DNA of 64,000 nucleotides from Pyrus communis (taxonomy: Eukaryota > Streptophyta > Magnoliopsida > Rosales > Rosaceae). The notes below the pieces were generated by a model. The model saw nothing but the letters and a program-made list of their open reading frames with translations, made no database searches and was not told the DNA's origin. The stretch spans positions 1,365,001 through 1,429,000 of the forward strand of contig NC_084813.1 of the NCBI RefSeq assembly GCF_963583255.1, given 5' to 3'. The translations under genes were made by a program, and so were the position numbers. Below, piece after piece: positions 11,413 through 23,667 of the stretch. Each line of letters starts with the position of its first letter. Within the stretch, counting starts at the first letter, position 1.

Positions 11413-12188
11413 AACCAGATAAATTCACTCTTGGATTTGTGGATTGAGGCCATTACATATGATTTTGTTTTAACAAATGCCATTACAGCAATCAAATCAG
11501 ATAAATCCTCAGGTTTGTTTATTTCTTATTTAGAGTTGAACTCTTGGCTTCCTATTTTCATACCGGGAAATTCTGTCCGGGGCAATGTAGAAAACGCAGA
11601 GAAGAAAGTCGAAATGAGTGCGGAGTTGGGTTAGCATTCTAGGTTTACTTGATTTATTCTACGTATACAGAAACACAAAGTAGAATGTTTGAAAACTGTG
11701 GTTTCTTCCTCAACTGCCCTCTTGAGATTCTTCTACTTCTTTAAACATAGCATGATCTTAATTGACCCAAATATTGTAACAGTTTTGGGCATGTTAGGAT
11801 TAGTCCTGGGAGCTCTCTTGAATTGGGAATGCCACTCCCACTACGAACATGGCGAAGAAGCTCTCTTCGCTGTATCCTATCTGCACAATTGGTTCAAGTC
11901 TTGCAGATGGAGTAGGGCGTTACATATAAGAAGGCAGAGTAATTGTTTGTCCTGTTAATTTATTGAGCTTCCAAGTCAAGCAGTAGTTTTCATCCACCAC
12001 AATCGATGTGTTGTAATTTGTAGGTACTCATCTGTACTCATCTGTTACGACGTCTTTGATGAAATACTGTTTTTATCTCAATGAGAGATTTGATATTTGG
12101 ACAAACATTTCGAGTCTTATCTCGAGTCACATCTTTATTTCTTGTTTGAGCCACATCTCGATTCTTATCTTCGATGTCAATCCTTTAT
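11413..12188. other. Intergenic, nothing recognised
   Basis: Short open frames exist (for example 11689-11958 on the plus strand), but they have no recognisable domain and no splice context. I see no RNA gene or terminal repeat here. Confidence 0.4.
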
Positions 12189-12356
12189 GGGTCCGTTTGG
12201 TGGGCTGGATGAGATTGGGCCCTTATCAGTTCAGTTCATCTCACATTTTGACACAACAAACTACTGACTGGACTCAAGTCCATTTAATTGATCACAACCT
12301 ATCACATCCGCCCACCATGCTTGGATTTCGTTATCTTATCCAGTTTGTTGGTGCCT
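12189..12356. mobile_element. Possible short MITE
   Basis: The left end reads GGGTCCGTTTGGTGGGCTGG followed by ATGAGAT. The right end, reverse-complemented, reads AGGCACCAACAAACTGGATAAGAT, an imperfect inverted partner sharing CTGGATRAGAT. About 170 bp, non-coding. The target duplication is not clear. Confidence 0.35.
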
Positions 12357-12399
12357 CAATGAACTGGCCTTACTGTTGTTATTGGCTCATAAATTAGGG

Positions 12400-12990
12400 A
12401 TTAATTATGGGTTGACAACAATTTTGCATGTGTAACTTTGTGAATGCTACAAGGAAATGGCAGCAACCATTTGTGACTTTGTGTATTGCATAATTGTAAG
12501 TTTCCTCCTTCTTCAATGCTGTTGGCTTGGTGGAGGAAAAGATTGCAAGTTGTAGGCTAGGTAGGCTGGGTGTTGAATATGCCATGTGAGCTTAAGACTT
12601 TCTGGTCGTGGTTGTTGGCATAGTTGCTAGTGTATGCCTATAAGTGAAGGCAATATTCATGCACTGTAAGTGCATTTGAAAGAGAACACAGGAGAGAAAA
12701 TAGAAGTCAGAGTGAGAAACTCTTGGGGTAGAGTGAGCGCTCGGGGAATTCTGTGAGTGGGTGAGCAATTTCTCTCCGGGGTCATAAGTAGAATTTTGTC
12801 GAACCTCGTAAATTATTCAGTATCTTTATTTCTTGTATTTTATTCTGCTCAAGTGCGGATTTGTATTTTGATGAGATGGTAATCTAAATCTCGATTCTGC
12901 ACTGACTGACCATTAAACTAGAGTAAGATCGACTTGAATGAACTGGAATTGCAATTGTATATTTGGGTTCCATCTACTGCAACAAATTGT
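12400..12990 (+). mobile_element. Possible copia-type solo LTR
   Basis: The arrangement suggests an LTR in plus orientation. There is a TATA-like CCTATAAGTG at about 12639, and the downstream region reads GAGAGAAAATAG...TTTGTCGAACCTCGTAAATT, then TTTATTTCTTGTATTTT, which resembles R/U5 regions of plant copia LTRs. Exact TG/CA ends and a target duplication were not found. It could instead be the 5' leader region of the GFA gene. Confidence 0.3.
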
Positions 12991-13093
12991 TATGATGTGC
13001 TGTTTATTGACAGGTTTGAACGCGTGCGTTTAGAAATTCGAAGAAATAATCCTGCTCATTAGCGGTACTGTTGAAGACTTAGAATCGTGAGGC

Positions 13094-13462
13094 ATGGACT
13101 CTGCGTTGGTAGTACATGAAGGCGGGTGCCACTGCAAGAATGTAAGATGGCGAGTGAAGGCGCCTAGCAGTGTTGTGGCTGTTAGTTGCAACTGCTCGAA
13201 TTGCTCTATGAGGGGTACCACCGCTTTTGTTGTCCCTACTGAAAGATTTGAACTTTTGGGTGATTCTGAGCAGTTTCTTACAACTTACACCTTCGGTACT
13301 CATACGGCAAAGCACACGTTCTGTAAGGTTTGTGGGATAACTTCATTCTATTATCAACGCGAGAACCCTGATGGGGTCGCAATCACGTTTAGGTGTGTTG
13401 ATCCTGGAACACTCACTTGTGTTGAGATTAAGCATTTCGACGGGAAAAATTGGGAAGTTTGA
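13094..13462 (+). CDS. GFA/CENP-V domain zinc protein, probably C-terminally truncated
   Basis: Single-exon 122-aa protein of the glutathione-dependent formaldehyde-activating (GFA)/CENP-V fold; plant members are annotated as carbon-sulfur lyases, but the substrate is unproven. Zinc ligands visible are GGCHC (residues 11-15), CNCSNC (32-37) and CKVCG (about 78-82), with the family signature FGTHTAKHTFCKVCGI. The ATG is followed by MDSALVVHEGGC as in relatives. The frame stops at TGA 13460-13462 right after GKNWEV. The same frame continues past the stop with a G-I-A segment in the register where relatives (from memory, Arabidopsis At5g16940) have TGIA, then a TAA at 13518-13520. So the stop appears to remove the last 15-20 residues. 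Zinc sites are intact, so function may persist. Confidence 0.85.
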   Translation: MDSALVVHEGGCHCKNVRWRVKAPSSVVAVSCNCSNCSMRGTTAFVVPTERFELLGDSEQFLTTYTFGTHTAKHTFCKVCGITSFYYQRENPDGVAITFRCVDPGTLTCVEIKHFDGKNWEV

Positions 13463-14019
13463 CACAGTCGATCAGGCATTGCGTCGCAGTCAGAAGTGCA
13501 CACTCTGCAAAATATAGCCTAAGTCGTCGTCGTGCGTTTAGGCCCTCTGCCTCTGGGGATTTTACAATGTTTATGTGGAATGTTATGGCTTGTATCATTG
13601 TATGTAATGGCTACTTTCTGTGTTGTTTTAGTCTCCCCTTTTGTTTTGTTCTCGTGTTCCTTTTGTTTTGGCCAAATGTATGATTTTGGTACTTGTAGAA
13701 AACGTCCACTTTTGTCCTTGTAGTTACAATTGTTGCATACAATATTAATCTTTGGAAAATTGGTTGGAGTTAATGTCAAAGATAAAGATTATAAAAAAAA
13801 AATGTCAAAAATAAAGGGATGCATTGCATGCGAGTGTTTCTCCAGCTTCCAGAAGGGATTGATAATCATAACTTACCATTAATTGTTTTTATTTTTTTGA
13901 AGTTAAAAAAAAAGTTGATGCATTGCATGGAGGAAAAGTCGATCACGAAAACCAGCCACTCTAAAAAACTAATGTACTTGCTATCTTTTTATTTTGTTGT
14001 TTTGGGTCAACGTATTTGA
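13463..14019. other. 3' region of GFA gene, nothing else recognised
   Basis: T-rich DNA with probable 3' UTR of the upstream gene. No gene or repeat boundary was recognised. Confidence 0.4.
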
Positions 14020-14212
14020 TGGGTGCGTTTTTCCTAAATTTTTTGCTCACCAACTTTAGTGATGGTAATATTTAGCATATTTTTTATTATCGTTAGATAA
14101 ATTTAAAATTTTGACATTTGTACAGTGGATAAACACAATTCAAAATTTATACTCATCTAAATAGGTGGTGAGCATTGCCACCCTTTAGGGTAATGAGCAA
14201 AAATGCACCACC
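14020..14212. mobile_element. Possible MITE
   Basis: The left end GGTGCGTTTTTCCT...TTGCTCACCA pairs with the right end, whose reverse complement is GGTGCATTTTTGCTCA. The interior is AT-rich. About 190 bp, non-coding. Family and target duplication are unresolved. Confidence 0.4.
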
Positions 14213-14637
14213 GTTAAATCTCTAGTTTAAATTTTAAGTTTTGTGTATTAAATTAAGAGTAGTGCTACATTTCTATTTGTATATTATGTGTATCATCTCT
14301 CTAATAAAAGTAGAATTCATCAACACATACGGTCTCGTGAGAAAATAATAATAAATGATGATATAAATATACAGTAAAAATAACAATTTTGTTAAAACAA
14401 TTATATCAAACGAATATAACAGCAATCAATGATGTCATCTAAAAATTTAAAAAAACGAACAGTAATCAATGAAAGTGAGCGTCAGCAGTGAGCAAAGTGG
14501 CCCTCTGTATATACGACTGTAGAAATATTCAACTCTTGAGTTGTCTTGGAGAAAAAGTCGGTAAACAAGTATAAGACTAGTAAAGGTGGATATCCAATGC
14601 CCAAATTAAACCCACGTAAAGAAGAGAAGAAGAGAAA

Positions 14638-16599
14638 ATGACTTCTGCAGTCGAATTGCTGCCCAAAGAATACGGCTATGTAGTCCTCGCCGTCGTTCTC
14701 TACACTTTTCTCAATTTCTGGATGGCCTTCCAAGTTGGCAGGGCCAGAAAAAGGTATGCATAAATCTTTTCCTCCTTTCCTTAGTCGAGTTCACTAAATT
14801 AGCGCGAGTTTAGTTTGAAACTCCTTTGTCGTATTTCAGATGAATTTAGTGTAGTTATTACATCGTTTGTCAAATTTATTGTTAATTGTTTGGAATTGAG
14901 TTGGTGAGTTGGCTAGAGCCGTGTAATCTGCATTTGTAGATAAGTTCGAATCTCCCTCTCGCAGTGTACATAAATTTAGCGTAATTATCTTTTCATTTGT
15001 CAAATTTATTATCACCTATTGTTAATTGTTTGAAATTGAGTTAGTTTAGTTGGCTAGAGGTGTATGATCTATCTCTGTAGCTATGTTCGAATCTCTCTCG
15101 TGTAAATGAATTTAGCGTAATTATTTCATCTTTATTTGTTTGAAATTGAATTAGTCGAATTGGTTAGAGCAGTGTGATTCACCTTTATAGCCTTTGTAGC
15201 TAAGTTCGAATCTCTCTCCCTTAGTTTCAGCATAATTACCATTATCGTTTGTCTAATTGATTATCGTTTATCGTCAATTAATTGGAAATGGTCACCACCG
15301 CCGCAGGTACAAGGTGCCATATCCGACCATGTATGCGTCGGAATCGGAGAGCAAAGATGCAAAAGTGTTCAACTGTGTGCAAAGAGGGCATCAGAACTCT
15401 CTGGAAATGATGCCTATGTTCTTTGTGCTTCTGGTATTGGGAGGTCTTAAGCATCCTTGCATCTCCGCCGCCCTTGGTTTCCTCTTCACTTTCACTCGCT
15501 ATTTCTACTTCAAAGGCTACGCCACCGGTGACCCCATGAAGCGCCTCGCCATCGGGTATATATGCCCTCTTCTTTCCACCAATTTACAATCTTACCAATT
15601 CCTTTCGCTATTTTCACTAGCTAGTTTGATGATTTATCAATATTTGTAGTTTATCATTCGTATTTTAGAATAGTCATATGTAGATGTGGTAAGTCAATTT
15701 ATTAGATTGCTATTGGATGTCGGCAAAGATCCGTTTAATTTGGAACTCAACAAAAAAATAAACTCATTTAATATAAAAGCATCTTGATATAAGGGTGCGA
15801 TTAATAGTGATAATGATGTTTTAAGGTGAAAACAAATTAAATGGATCTTAATTAGTATCCATTATGAATTCGTCTCATTTTCATAATAGAGAAATGGAGA
15901 TATCGAGAAATTTGAGATGGGTGTGTAGATGAACTATTAGTCCTCGTCTGTTAGAGGGGATTTATTTTGGAATTATTTACTATATTGAAGGTATTTTGAA
16001 TGAAGAAATGGATGACAATTTTTTTTTATTTTGTCCAAGTTTAAAAGTTGTCTTTAAGTGTGAATAATCCTACAAAGTACATCCTCTCAATAAATTAGCG
16101 CGTGTATATGTATATATATGCAAAAAGAGATATGGATCTTTTTTCTCTAAAGCTATCAAATTAAATGATCTGGATCTTTGAAATTTAATCCAATGTTTAA
16201 AAATTATTATAACTTTTAAAAGTTTTTACTAACTTCTCTGTTTTTAACCGTTGGATTAAATTTCAAGGGTCCGGATCACTTGACTTAATGATTTTGAAGG
16301 AAGAGATCCGAAGAGAATCTATTTCCTATATATACAATTTTAAGCCATATTCTTTTGTTAATATCTACCTCGCATGATATTTTATGTTATAAGACTGTAA
16401 ATATTGATCGATAATATATTCAGATTGATAAGATTTCAATTATCAATGACACAAATTTTTACGTGACCAGCACCATAACATGTCAGACTTAATTTACACT
16501 TTGTTATTGTAAAATGACAGGAAATACGGGTTCTTGGTTATATTCGGGCTTATAGGGTGCACAATTTCATTTGGGGTCAGTCTTCTTCTTCGAGGATAA
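14638..16599 (+). CDS. Microsomal glutathione S-transferase 3 (MAPEG family)
   Basis: Small integral membrane enzyme conjugating or reducing lipid peroxides with glutathione, in ER or other membranes. Three coding exons: 14638-14753, 15307-15555, 16521-16599, total 444 nt or 147 aa, the usual length. The MAPEG signature is visible as FNCVQRGHQNSLE (about residues 56-68). Four hydrophobic stretches fit four membrane helices (YGYVVLAVVLYTFLNFW; MPMFFVLLVLGGL; ISAALGFLFTFTRYF; YGFLVIFGLIGCTISFG). The phase is consistent at both junctions (AG|G = Arg, GG|G = Gly). Intron 1 carries a tandem tRNA-like repeat and intron 2 a palindromic MITE. The gene looks intact. Confidence 0.93.
14881..15250 (+). 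repeat. Tandem array of tRNA-like (SINE-type) units
   Basis: Three successive units (starts near 14881, 15021 and 15131) each contain TTGAAATTGAGTTAGT-like sequence, an A-box-like GTTGGCTAGAGC, about 25 bases, then a B-box-like AAGTTCGAATCTC (about 14943, 15084 and 15203), followed by AATTTAGCGTAATTAT. A further partial unit precedes the first. The spacing of A and B boxes is tRNA-like, but the arms do not form a complete cloverleaf, so these are not tRNA genes. Confidence 0.75.
16125..16318. mobile_element. Palindromic MITE in MGST3 intron 2
   Basis: The two halves are inverted copies. The left reads GGATCTTTGAAATTTAATCC followed by AATGTTTAAAAA; the right, reverse-complemented, reads GGACCCTTGAAATTTAATCC followed by AACGGTTAAAAA, with outer arms GATATGGATC and TTCGGATCTC. 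Arms of about 80 bp nearly meet in the middle. Non-coding. Confidence 0.75.
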
Positions 16600-16883
16600 A
16601 GAAAAAGCTGAACGAAGCTCTCATCTCAGACTCTCATGGCGGGGGAGGGCTTGCTTGCTTACTATTGCTGTCTCATATGCGCTGCTAAAAGGTCCTGCAG
16701 TTTTCCTTTTGTTTGTAGTGTTGGCTTTTGAATAACAAAGAAAGTGCAAGATATAGGAAGGACGGAGTGTGTCTTTTGCGTTTTGTAGACCTACTTTTGA
16801 TGTTTTATGTATGCAAATGTTTAAGATATATGAGTTACATGATTTTCATATGGTTAAACATGAGGTTAATTTTATACCACTTA

Positions 16884-17082
16884 GGGTTCGTTTGGAAAGT
16901 GTTCTGTTAAAATGACCAAAATCACTTTTGATGGAAGTGTTTTTGGAATTAATCCTTACTAAAAATGCAAATGAATCCTGGAAAAATACTTGAAGTGCTT
17001 CCTACATAATGTTGTTGGAAGCCAAAAACAATTTCACCAAGAGTGTTTTTAAGTTATTTTAAAAACACTTTCAAACGAGTGC
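16884..17082. mobile_element. TTA-flanked MITE (PIF/Harbinger-like), copy 1
   Basis: Termini GGGTTCGTTTGGAAAG and, at the right, CAAACGAGTGC are inverted. TTA occurs at 16881-16883 and 17083-17085 as a target duplication. Interior motifs AATTAATCCTTACTAAAAA and GAATCCTGGAAAAATACTTG recur in three other copies (34300, 37843 and 53188). TTA target duplication suggests the PIF/Harbinger (Tourist) group. Confidence 0.8.
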
Positions 17083-18605
17083 TTAGTTAGGAGAGTGGCC
17101 ACTGTTTACTGTTTGCAGTTGAGTTCGAATCAGCCTCTCTAATGAGCAAGAATAGTTTATACCATGATCTTGTCAATAGTTTGTAACATGGCCAATCTAA
17201 AAATTCACGACCATCAAGTCCAACTGGTTTCTTTTTGGTGTCTTTATGAAAGACCAAATTTATTAAGAGAGACAAACATTAACATACAAGACCAAAGCAA
17301 GGCAATGGCCAGCAGGCCAGAACCAGAAACAAGAATTAAAAGAGACGAGCATAGAAAGAATTTGGTAGAAGTTGAAGGAACACAACAATTACCAATTAGT
17401 GGGGAATGGAAGATTATCTTTCTTCCGAGGCCGAGATGAAACCTGCACACCACTTTGACAAGTTGCCCCTTGCTACCTACCCTACTTCAACCTCTTTGAT
17501 TCGATTGAGATATTTTGTCAAGTATCTTGTCTAAATAGTATTTATGTTCAAGAAGAATAACAAATGAACTTTTATCAATTTCATGTGTAGCAAAGGTGGT
17601 GAGGGGGGCAATTTCATATATTGGCTCCTATGTGGATCCGTCAATAGTCTCGTAAACGATTTGATCCAAGCACAATTGGTGCCAAACTCTATAACCCTAA
17701 GCGGTCGTGAAAGAATAAATGGGAATTTGGTGACATATCACACGGTTTGCAAATTTGGTCTTAAAAGTTTGTCTACCTAACATTACTCTTTTTTCTTAAC
17801 CTAGGCGATTTTACATAACTAATAATCTATGAACATAAGGGGTGAGTTCCTAGGTCCATGTCATCGACAACCGAGCAATCAGGTGCATACGCATTGTCAC
17901 GGAGTTGATAACTACCCCACCCTTCTATTACAAGCGACATTGGGGAAGCAAGGATGGAACCCGGGATGTTAGGTACGTGATATTAGTCATTTGAGTTACA
18001 ATCCCACGACAAGTGTGCAATCCTGTTTCAACCTCTTCAAATTCATTCATTGTTTTAACCATTGTAGGGGGAAATCAATTTTTCTTTCTTTCAATTGAGA
18101 ACTTCCTTTTCAATTGCATCAAAAATTGGTCCAGGAAAGTTGTGATTTTGGTGATCAAACTGATCTTCACCTGTATAGATAGAACTGCAAGAGATCATTT
18201 GTTCAATCTCTTTGACAGCCTCAACAGCAGTAGTAGCCGAAACCCTCTACGGGCACACTATTTTAGCCAACTTGCCGCATCCAAAACTTTGAGTTTAGCA
18301 AGCTTTGTTTTTGTTTATTCTTCAACTTTGTGCCGGTGAAGGTGGTGAGGAATTTCAGTTGCGTATATTCAATAAGGATGTAACAATAAATGGTATGAAA
18401 AATCCCGAATTATATATGCAAACAGTTGTACAGAGAAAAAGATATTACATTTCATTTGAATTACAATGAAACAAAAGCCTAAAAGTAGTTTTATTGGAAG
18501 TACTTCCAACTCTGGCCAAACAGGGCCTTACAAACAACCCAATAAACATAACAGGAGAAAAACATGTGAATCTGCGACTTTATTCAAACAACAAAAATCC
18601 ACTCA
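17083..18605. other. Intergenic between MGST3 and complex I gene
   Basis: A tRNA-like fragment (GAGAGTGGCC...GAGTTCGAATCAGCC, about 17090-17140) abuts the MITE. The rest is low-complexity and unremarkable. The 3' UTR of the minus-strand complex I gene should lie just below 18606. No gene was recognised. Confidence 0.45.
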
Positions 18606-21601
18606 TCACTTCTTCAGGAGCAATGAACTGCATTGTGCCATTATCTTCGAAGCCCTGGTGATCGAATCGGTCATGTAGAAATTCTCAACTGCAATCCCAA
18701 ATGGAGTGGTATCCACCTTTTGAGTGGACTCGGGCTTAATCGATAATGAAAAGGTAGCTGGCTCTCTCTCGTCTACTTGCAAAATGTTTGGTGCCACTGT
18801 CCTGATCCGGGATCGGATTGCCCCAAGCGTATCATATGGCAGCCGCACGCCTGCCACCTCAGATAGAGCCCGAATTATCTTCCAGTCATCCCTGGCATCA
18901 CCGACAGTCGGAACTGCAGGTACTGTTTGCTGTGAGCACCCTTCAGTGTTTACGTATGTTCCTTCCTTTTCACTGAATGCTGCTGCAGGAAGGATGACGT
19001 TAGCACGATACACACCTCGGTCCCCATGATGCCCTTGATAAACCACAAATGCATCACTTGGAACCTTCTCCAAGTTGGTATCATCAGCGCCCATCAGGTA
19101 AACAAACTTTGCAGATTCGATGCTGTTTTCAGATTCTGGTACAAGCCCAAGGTCAAGTGCTGCAGCCTGGGCGGCTTTGAGAAGCAGTACGTTGAATCCA
19201 TTCCAATCAGGCCTTACAACATTAGCGTATTTTCCAATGGCTTCAACAGCAGAAAAAATTGCATCCTTGTCCTTTCTCTCGTGAACCCCAGCACCAACAA
19301 TGATGGCAGGGTTTTTAGCATTTGCGAGGACTGAGGAAAATGGGTGACGACGTTCAGCAATTTCTAGAAGTGTCTGAGGGCCTGTGCCGAGATGCTCGTG
19401 ATTGTAGTTGAAATCAGCTGGAGGGCCAACGTACCCAACCTTGGCATGGTTAGCTTGCACCGTCTTCCGGATTCTAGCATTTACAATAGCAGCTTCTACC
19501 CTTGGCTGGTAAACATAATATGAAAGTATGAATTACTCTATGCGAATATACTTAAAAACACAATTAATCCACTCACGCATCCACAAGTCTTTAGCATGTC
19601 ATACAAAAATGTAAGAGACAGGTGCAAATCACTTGCACTGGATTGCAGAAACTAAGATTAGATGGCTAGAAACATACCTGGGTACCAACCAATAGAAAAG
19701 CATCTGCTTTCTCAAGACCAGCAATGCTACTATTCAGAATATATCCGGATCGAAGATCAGCATCACGGTTCGAACCATTTGCTTCACACCAGACATTGTT
19801 TGACCCCATTTTATTTAAGAAGTCTTTCAGTGCCATCATAGACTCAGCATCAGATAGCTGACCAGCAACCCCAACGATCTCCTCTGGTTTAACTTGATGA
19901 GCCATCTCGGCAACTACAGCAAGGGCATCACGCCAGCTCACAGGCTTAAAGCGCCCATCAGCACCACGAATCATAGGGTCATTTAACCTCTGCCTCTTCA
20001 AACCATCATAACAGAATCGAGTCTTGTCTGATATCCATTCTTCATTTATGTCCTGCAAGCGGTGGTAAGCAAATATATTATACAAAGGAAGGATAACTAT
20101 AAAAGGGTGGAGGACAACACCCACACATTTTAAACTTCAGTGTCTATTCATAATAGCCCCATTAAGTGGGAAAAGGCTTTGTTGTTGCCTATTCATAAGA
20201 GGTGCTAGTGCACTCAAGTAGATTGGCAAATTTTATGACGTGCATGTAATTTGATATCTCAATTGGTGTTAAAGAAGAATTAAAAAATATGGGCAACTTG
20301 CAGATTTATTAGCAGAAGGCAAAATTAAAACAAAATATATGGACTCAAGACGGTGGAGATAGATTTAAATAACTGAGACCAGATTGAAACATGACAGGTG
20401 CAGGCATTCAAGGTTAACACTAAGACCAAACTAGGATAAATTTCTTCACTCGGACTTAAGGTTAGGTTGCAATTAAAAGGTTTTGGGTAGTTCAAAGGTA
20501 GCTCTATTGAATTTATCAGGACTTAAGATTAGGTTGCAATTAAAATGTTACGGATAGTGTTCTTGCATTTATGGGTAAACAATTTAGGTATGCACAGTCC
20601 ATCAAGTAACTTGTAGCAATTTAGTTGTATCAAACAATTTGTATCCTTAATAACCATAAAAAGTCCCTCAAAAAACTTTTTTTTAACGGAAACACTTGGG
20701 ACAACTTTACTTATTATACATTTTTTATTTGAAGAAACACGTATTTGAGAAATTAAAAATGAGTACTATCAGCCCCTACATTGTATGCTAAAAATTTTCG
20801 TGTATGTAAGTTTTGAAGTTATGTTTAAGCATCTTTGGCATATATTAGTATTGCGGAAAAGAAAGCTAGTCTCAGCGATAATAATCATCAGCAGTAGTCT
20901 AACAAAAACTACCTCATTTAATCGTGGGACAATGCGCAAGACCTCTGGACCTCGGCTATCAATTCGAATGTTGGATCCAACAGCATCAGTAACATCAATG
21001 GTCTCTGTTCCCTTTAATTCCCAATTTCGGGCTTTAAAGGCAAATGGTTTTGAGGTTAGAGCTCCCACAGGACAGATATCTATCACATTTCCAGAAAGCT
21101 CACTTGTCATAAGTTTTTCAACATAAGTCCCAATTTCCTCTCCGCTGCCACGACCTAACATGCCAAGGTCCTGAACCCCAGCAACCTCTGTTGCAAATCT
21201 GACACACCTGTTCGATCAAAAGAGCTCTATACATCAGAAGCTTGTAACTACAATTAAAAAGATGAGTGCTATCCAAGCCAAGGTGAATGAGGTAACTGTT
21301 TTCTGATATATCAAAAACTCAATGCCTACATTTTCAATTGTCAAATATCAAAACCCTAGTATTATTACTGGAGAAAAGTGTATTTGAAGCATTGACCGCA
21401 TGATAACAAAGAAGTAAAAACATACAACCCGAACCACTCCCATCAGACTTGGAAAGGTAACTTAGTACTCCAGGCATGATAATAGAAGTAAGGTGCTAAG
21501 AAATTGTATTATTAGGTTGTTAAACTTGATAACACATGATCATGGATATGGTCCAAACTTGGCTCAACAGGATTTCTAAAAAGCAGCACCATGAAAAACA
21601 C

Positions 21602-21636
<35 letters not shown>

Positions 21637-23667
21637 TACTCCAAATGAACTAAATAAAGATTCTGATAAGACAAAGCCACATTTCAAAATTATGTTACTT
21701 ACCAGGAAATGAAATAAATCGACAAAGCCTCACTTTTCTGTTTCAAATGCTGACTAACATATAGAATACAAAAGAGAACTCGAATATGCTTGAGACCAAT
21801 TATGTCCTCATGGTTTCTAGAACAGTTGAAGTGAAGAAACTGGGGAGGACTCAACATCTTTTAGTTAAGGAAAAAACTATGTTGGATAAATTCTCTCAAA
21901 CAAAGAAAGTTATCAATTTAAAAGGAACGTCTGGAGTTGCTTCACTAAAGCTACTTACAAATAGAATAATAAACCTCTCAGCATAAACTCACAGAGATAT
22001 ATTAAACCAGGCACACCACATGTGGTGATTGAGATGCAGAGGGCTACAAGTATCCCACTCATACACTTTATTCAAATGTAAAATTATTTTCAATTAGCAA
22101 ACTATAGATAATTCAATTGAGGGAATTCATTTTCACCTGTTTCACAACAGCCAAACCAAGTAATATTTATAATCAGGTGACTAAACTCAAAGCGTATCAA
22201 ATATGTGATGTATGGTTGTTACTTTGAAAACTTACTCTACCTAGAGGACACATCATGGACTACACAAAACACTAGGGATAGACTAACAACTCCCACTTTA
22301 GAGGTTAAAATGCGACAATACTTTGCATCACTAAATTCCACTAACACCGACAACAACAACAACAAAATCAAGCATTCAATAACTCATGCTTTTAACCAAG
22401 GCATGAAAGAATAATATAAGTGATTTTTTTACTATAAAATGATTATACTAAAAGAAAGTTTTACCAAAACATCATACAATTCACTAGAACTGTAGTGAAT
22501 ATGTGGTGTATAAGAAGAGGTAATGCTGGATTCTAACCTTGTACATTGAATACACCGAGTCATTACAGTCTTCACCAAAGGTCCAAGATTCTTATCAACT
22601 ACAGATCTCTTAACCTCAGTGAAACGGCCGCGGTCAGATCCAAATGCCATAGACTGATCCTGCAGATCACATTCTCCTCCTTGATCGCAAATTGGACAAT
22701 CCAAGGGATGATTCATCAGCAAAAACTCCATCACCCCTTCTCGAGCCTTCTTTGCTATTGGAGTATCAGTCTTAATTTTCATGCCTAAGAAGAAGCTTTT
22801 GTCAAAAGATCACAACTTTTTGCATAAAAAGATGAAACAAAATTAAATTCCACAGTAACCAAAACCAAAACATGTCATAGACAAACAATGCATTGCTCAA
22901 TTAACAAAATATCATATCAAAATCAAAATGTTATTAAGCATTACAGAAAATCCTGGGCTGAAAAAAAAGGAAAGCATCATAATTCATACCTTTACCAAAG
23001 GAAAACGGAACGAAATCTACGTCCAACAAAAAACTACTATACAATGCATCGTCCAAATATTCAAAATTAAGGTTGGACAAATCATAAGCTACAAATTATG
23101 GGCCTTAATCATACTCATTCGAAACATGCCCAAATAGTAGAGCCAAAACCCAGAAAGAAAAGTCCCAAAATCGGAACTTTGAAGCTACAAACAGCTAATA
23201 GAAGCCGAAAATGGAGGATAGAGGGGAACCTAACCAGGCATGGCAGGCATGGCGCAGGAGGCGACCGGCTTCGGCGACTTCTCAACCTCAACAAGGCACA
23301 TACGGCAATTACCGGCAATCGACAACCGGCTGTGGTAGCAGAATCTAGGGATATCAACGCCGGCGACCTCACAGGCCTGCAAAACAGTAAATCCCTTGGG
23401 GATTTTGACGGGGTATCCATCGACAAAGACTTCGATGGCATCTTCGGGATTCGGGAAGTGGACACGGGCCCCGCCCACAGGGGTCCGAGGAGGGAGATCT
23501 GCGGGGGGGTCGGGATGGGCCGCCGCCGCTGATTGATCGGCGTTCTGGAGCTCCGGCGTGGTTGAGACCGCTCTGTGGAAGGAGAAGAAGGGCCTAGGGT
23601 TCTGGAAGCCGAGGAGCCTTGACACTGTGGGCCTCATGGCCCTCGAAGCAAGCGATCCCAACCCCAT
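18606..23667 (-). CDS. NADH dehydrogenase (ubiquinone) 75 kDa subunit, mitochondrial complex I
   Basis: Largest subunit of the matrix-arm N-module, which passes electrons from NADH through Fe-S clusters. Five coding exons: 23667-23235, 22784-22538, 21207-20913, 20052-19678, 19505-18606, total 2250 nt or 749 aa, matching the family (Arabidopsis At5g37510, about 748 aa). The N-terminal region is Arg/Ser-rich (presequence), then a [2Fe-2S] ferredoxin domain with [16 protein letters not shown], the His-Cys cluster region [18 protein letters not shown], and [12 protein letters not shown] for a [4Fe-4S] site split across the exon 2/3 junction. The molybdopterin-like domain follows ([34 protein letters not shown]). 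It ends SSLLLKK with TGA. It is divergent from nicastrin; the 592 bp between them is probably a shared promoter. Confidence 0.97.
21603..21634. repeat. A-tract in complex I intron 2
   Basis: About 27 consecutive A residues. No target duplication was identified around it, so I treat it as a simple repeat. Confidence 0.7.

Noticed and set aside
11689..11958. 89-codon plus-strand frame with a hydrophobic start
   Set aside because: No recognisable family, conserved motif or splice partner; probably chance.
14944..15215. Possible tRNA genes in the MGST3 intron
   Set aside because: A- and B-box-like motifs are present, but no acceptor stem or anticodon arm can be formed, so they are listed as tRNA-like repeats.
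23098..23532. 144-codon plus-strand frame
   Set aside because: Antisense to exon 1 of the complex I gene, which is strongly supported by family sequence.
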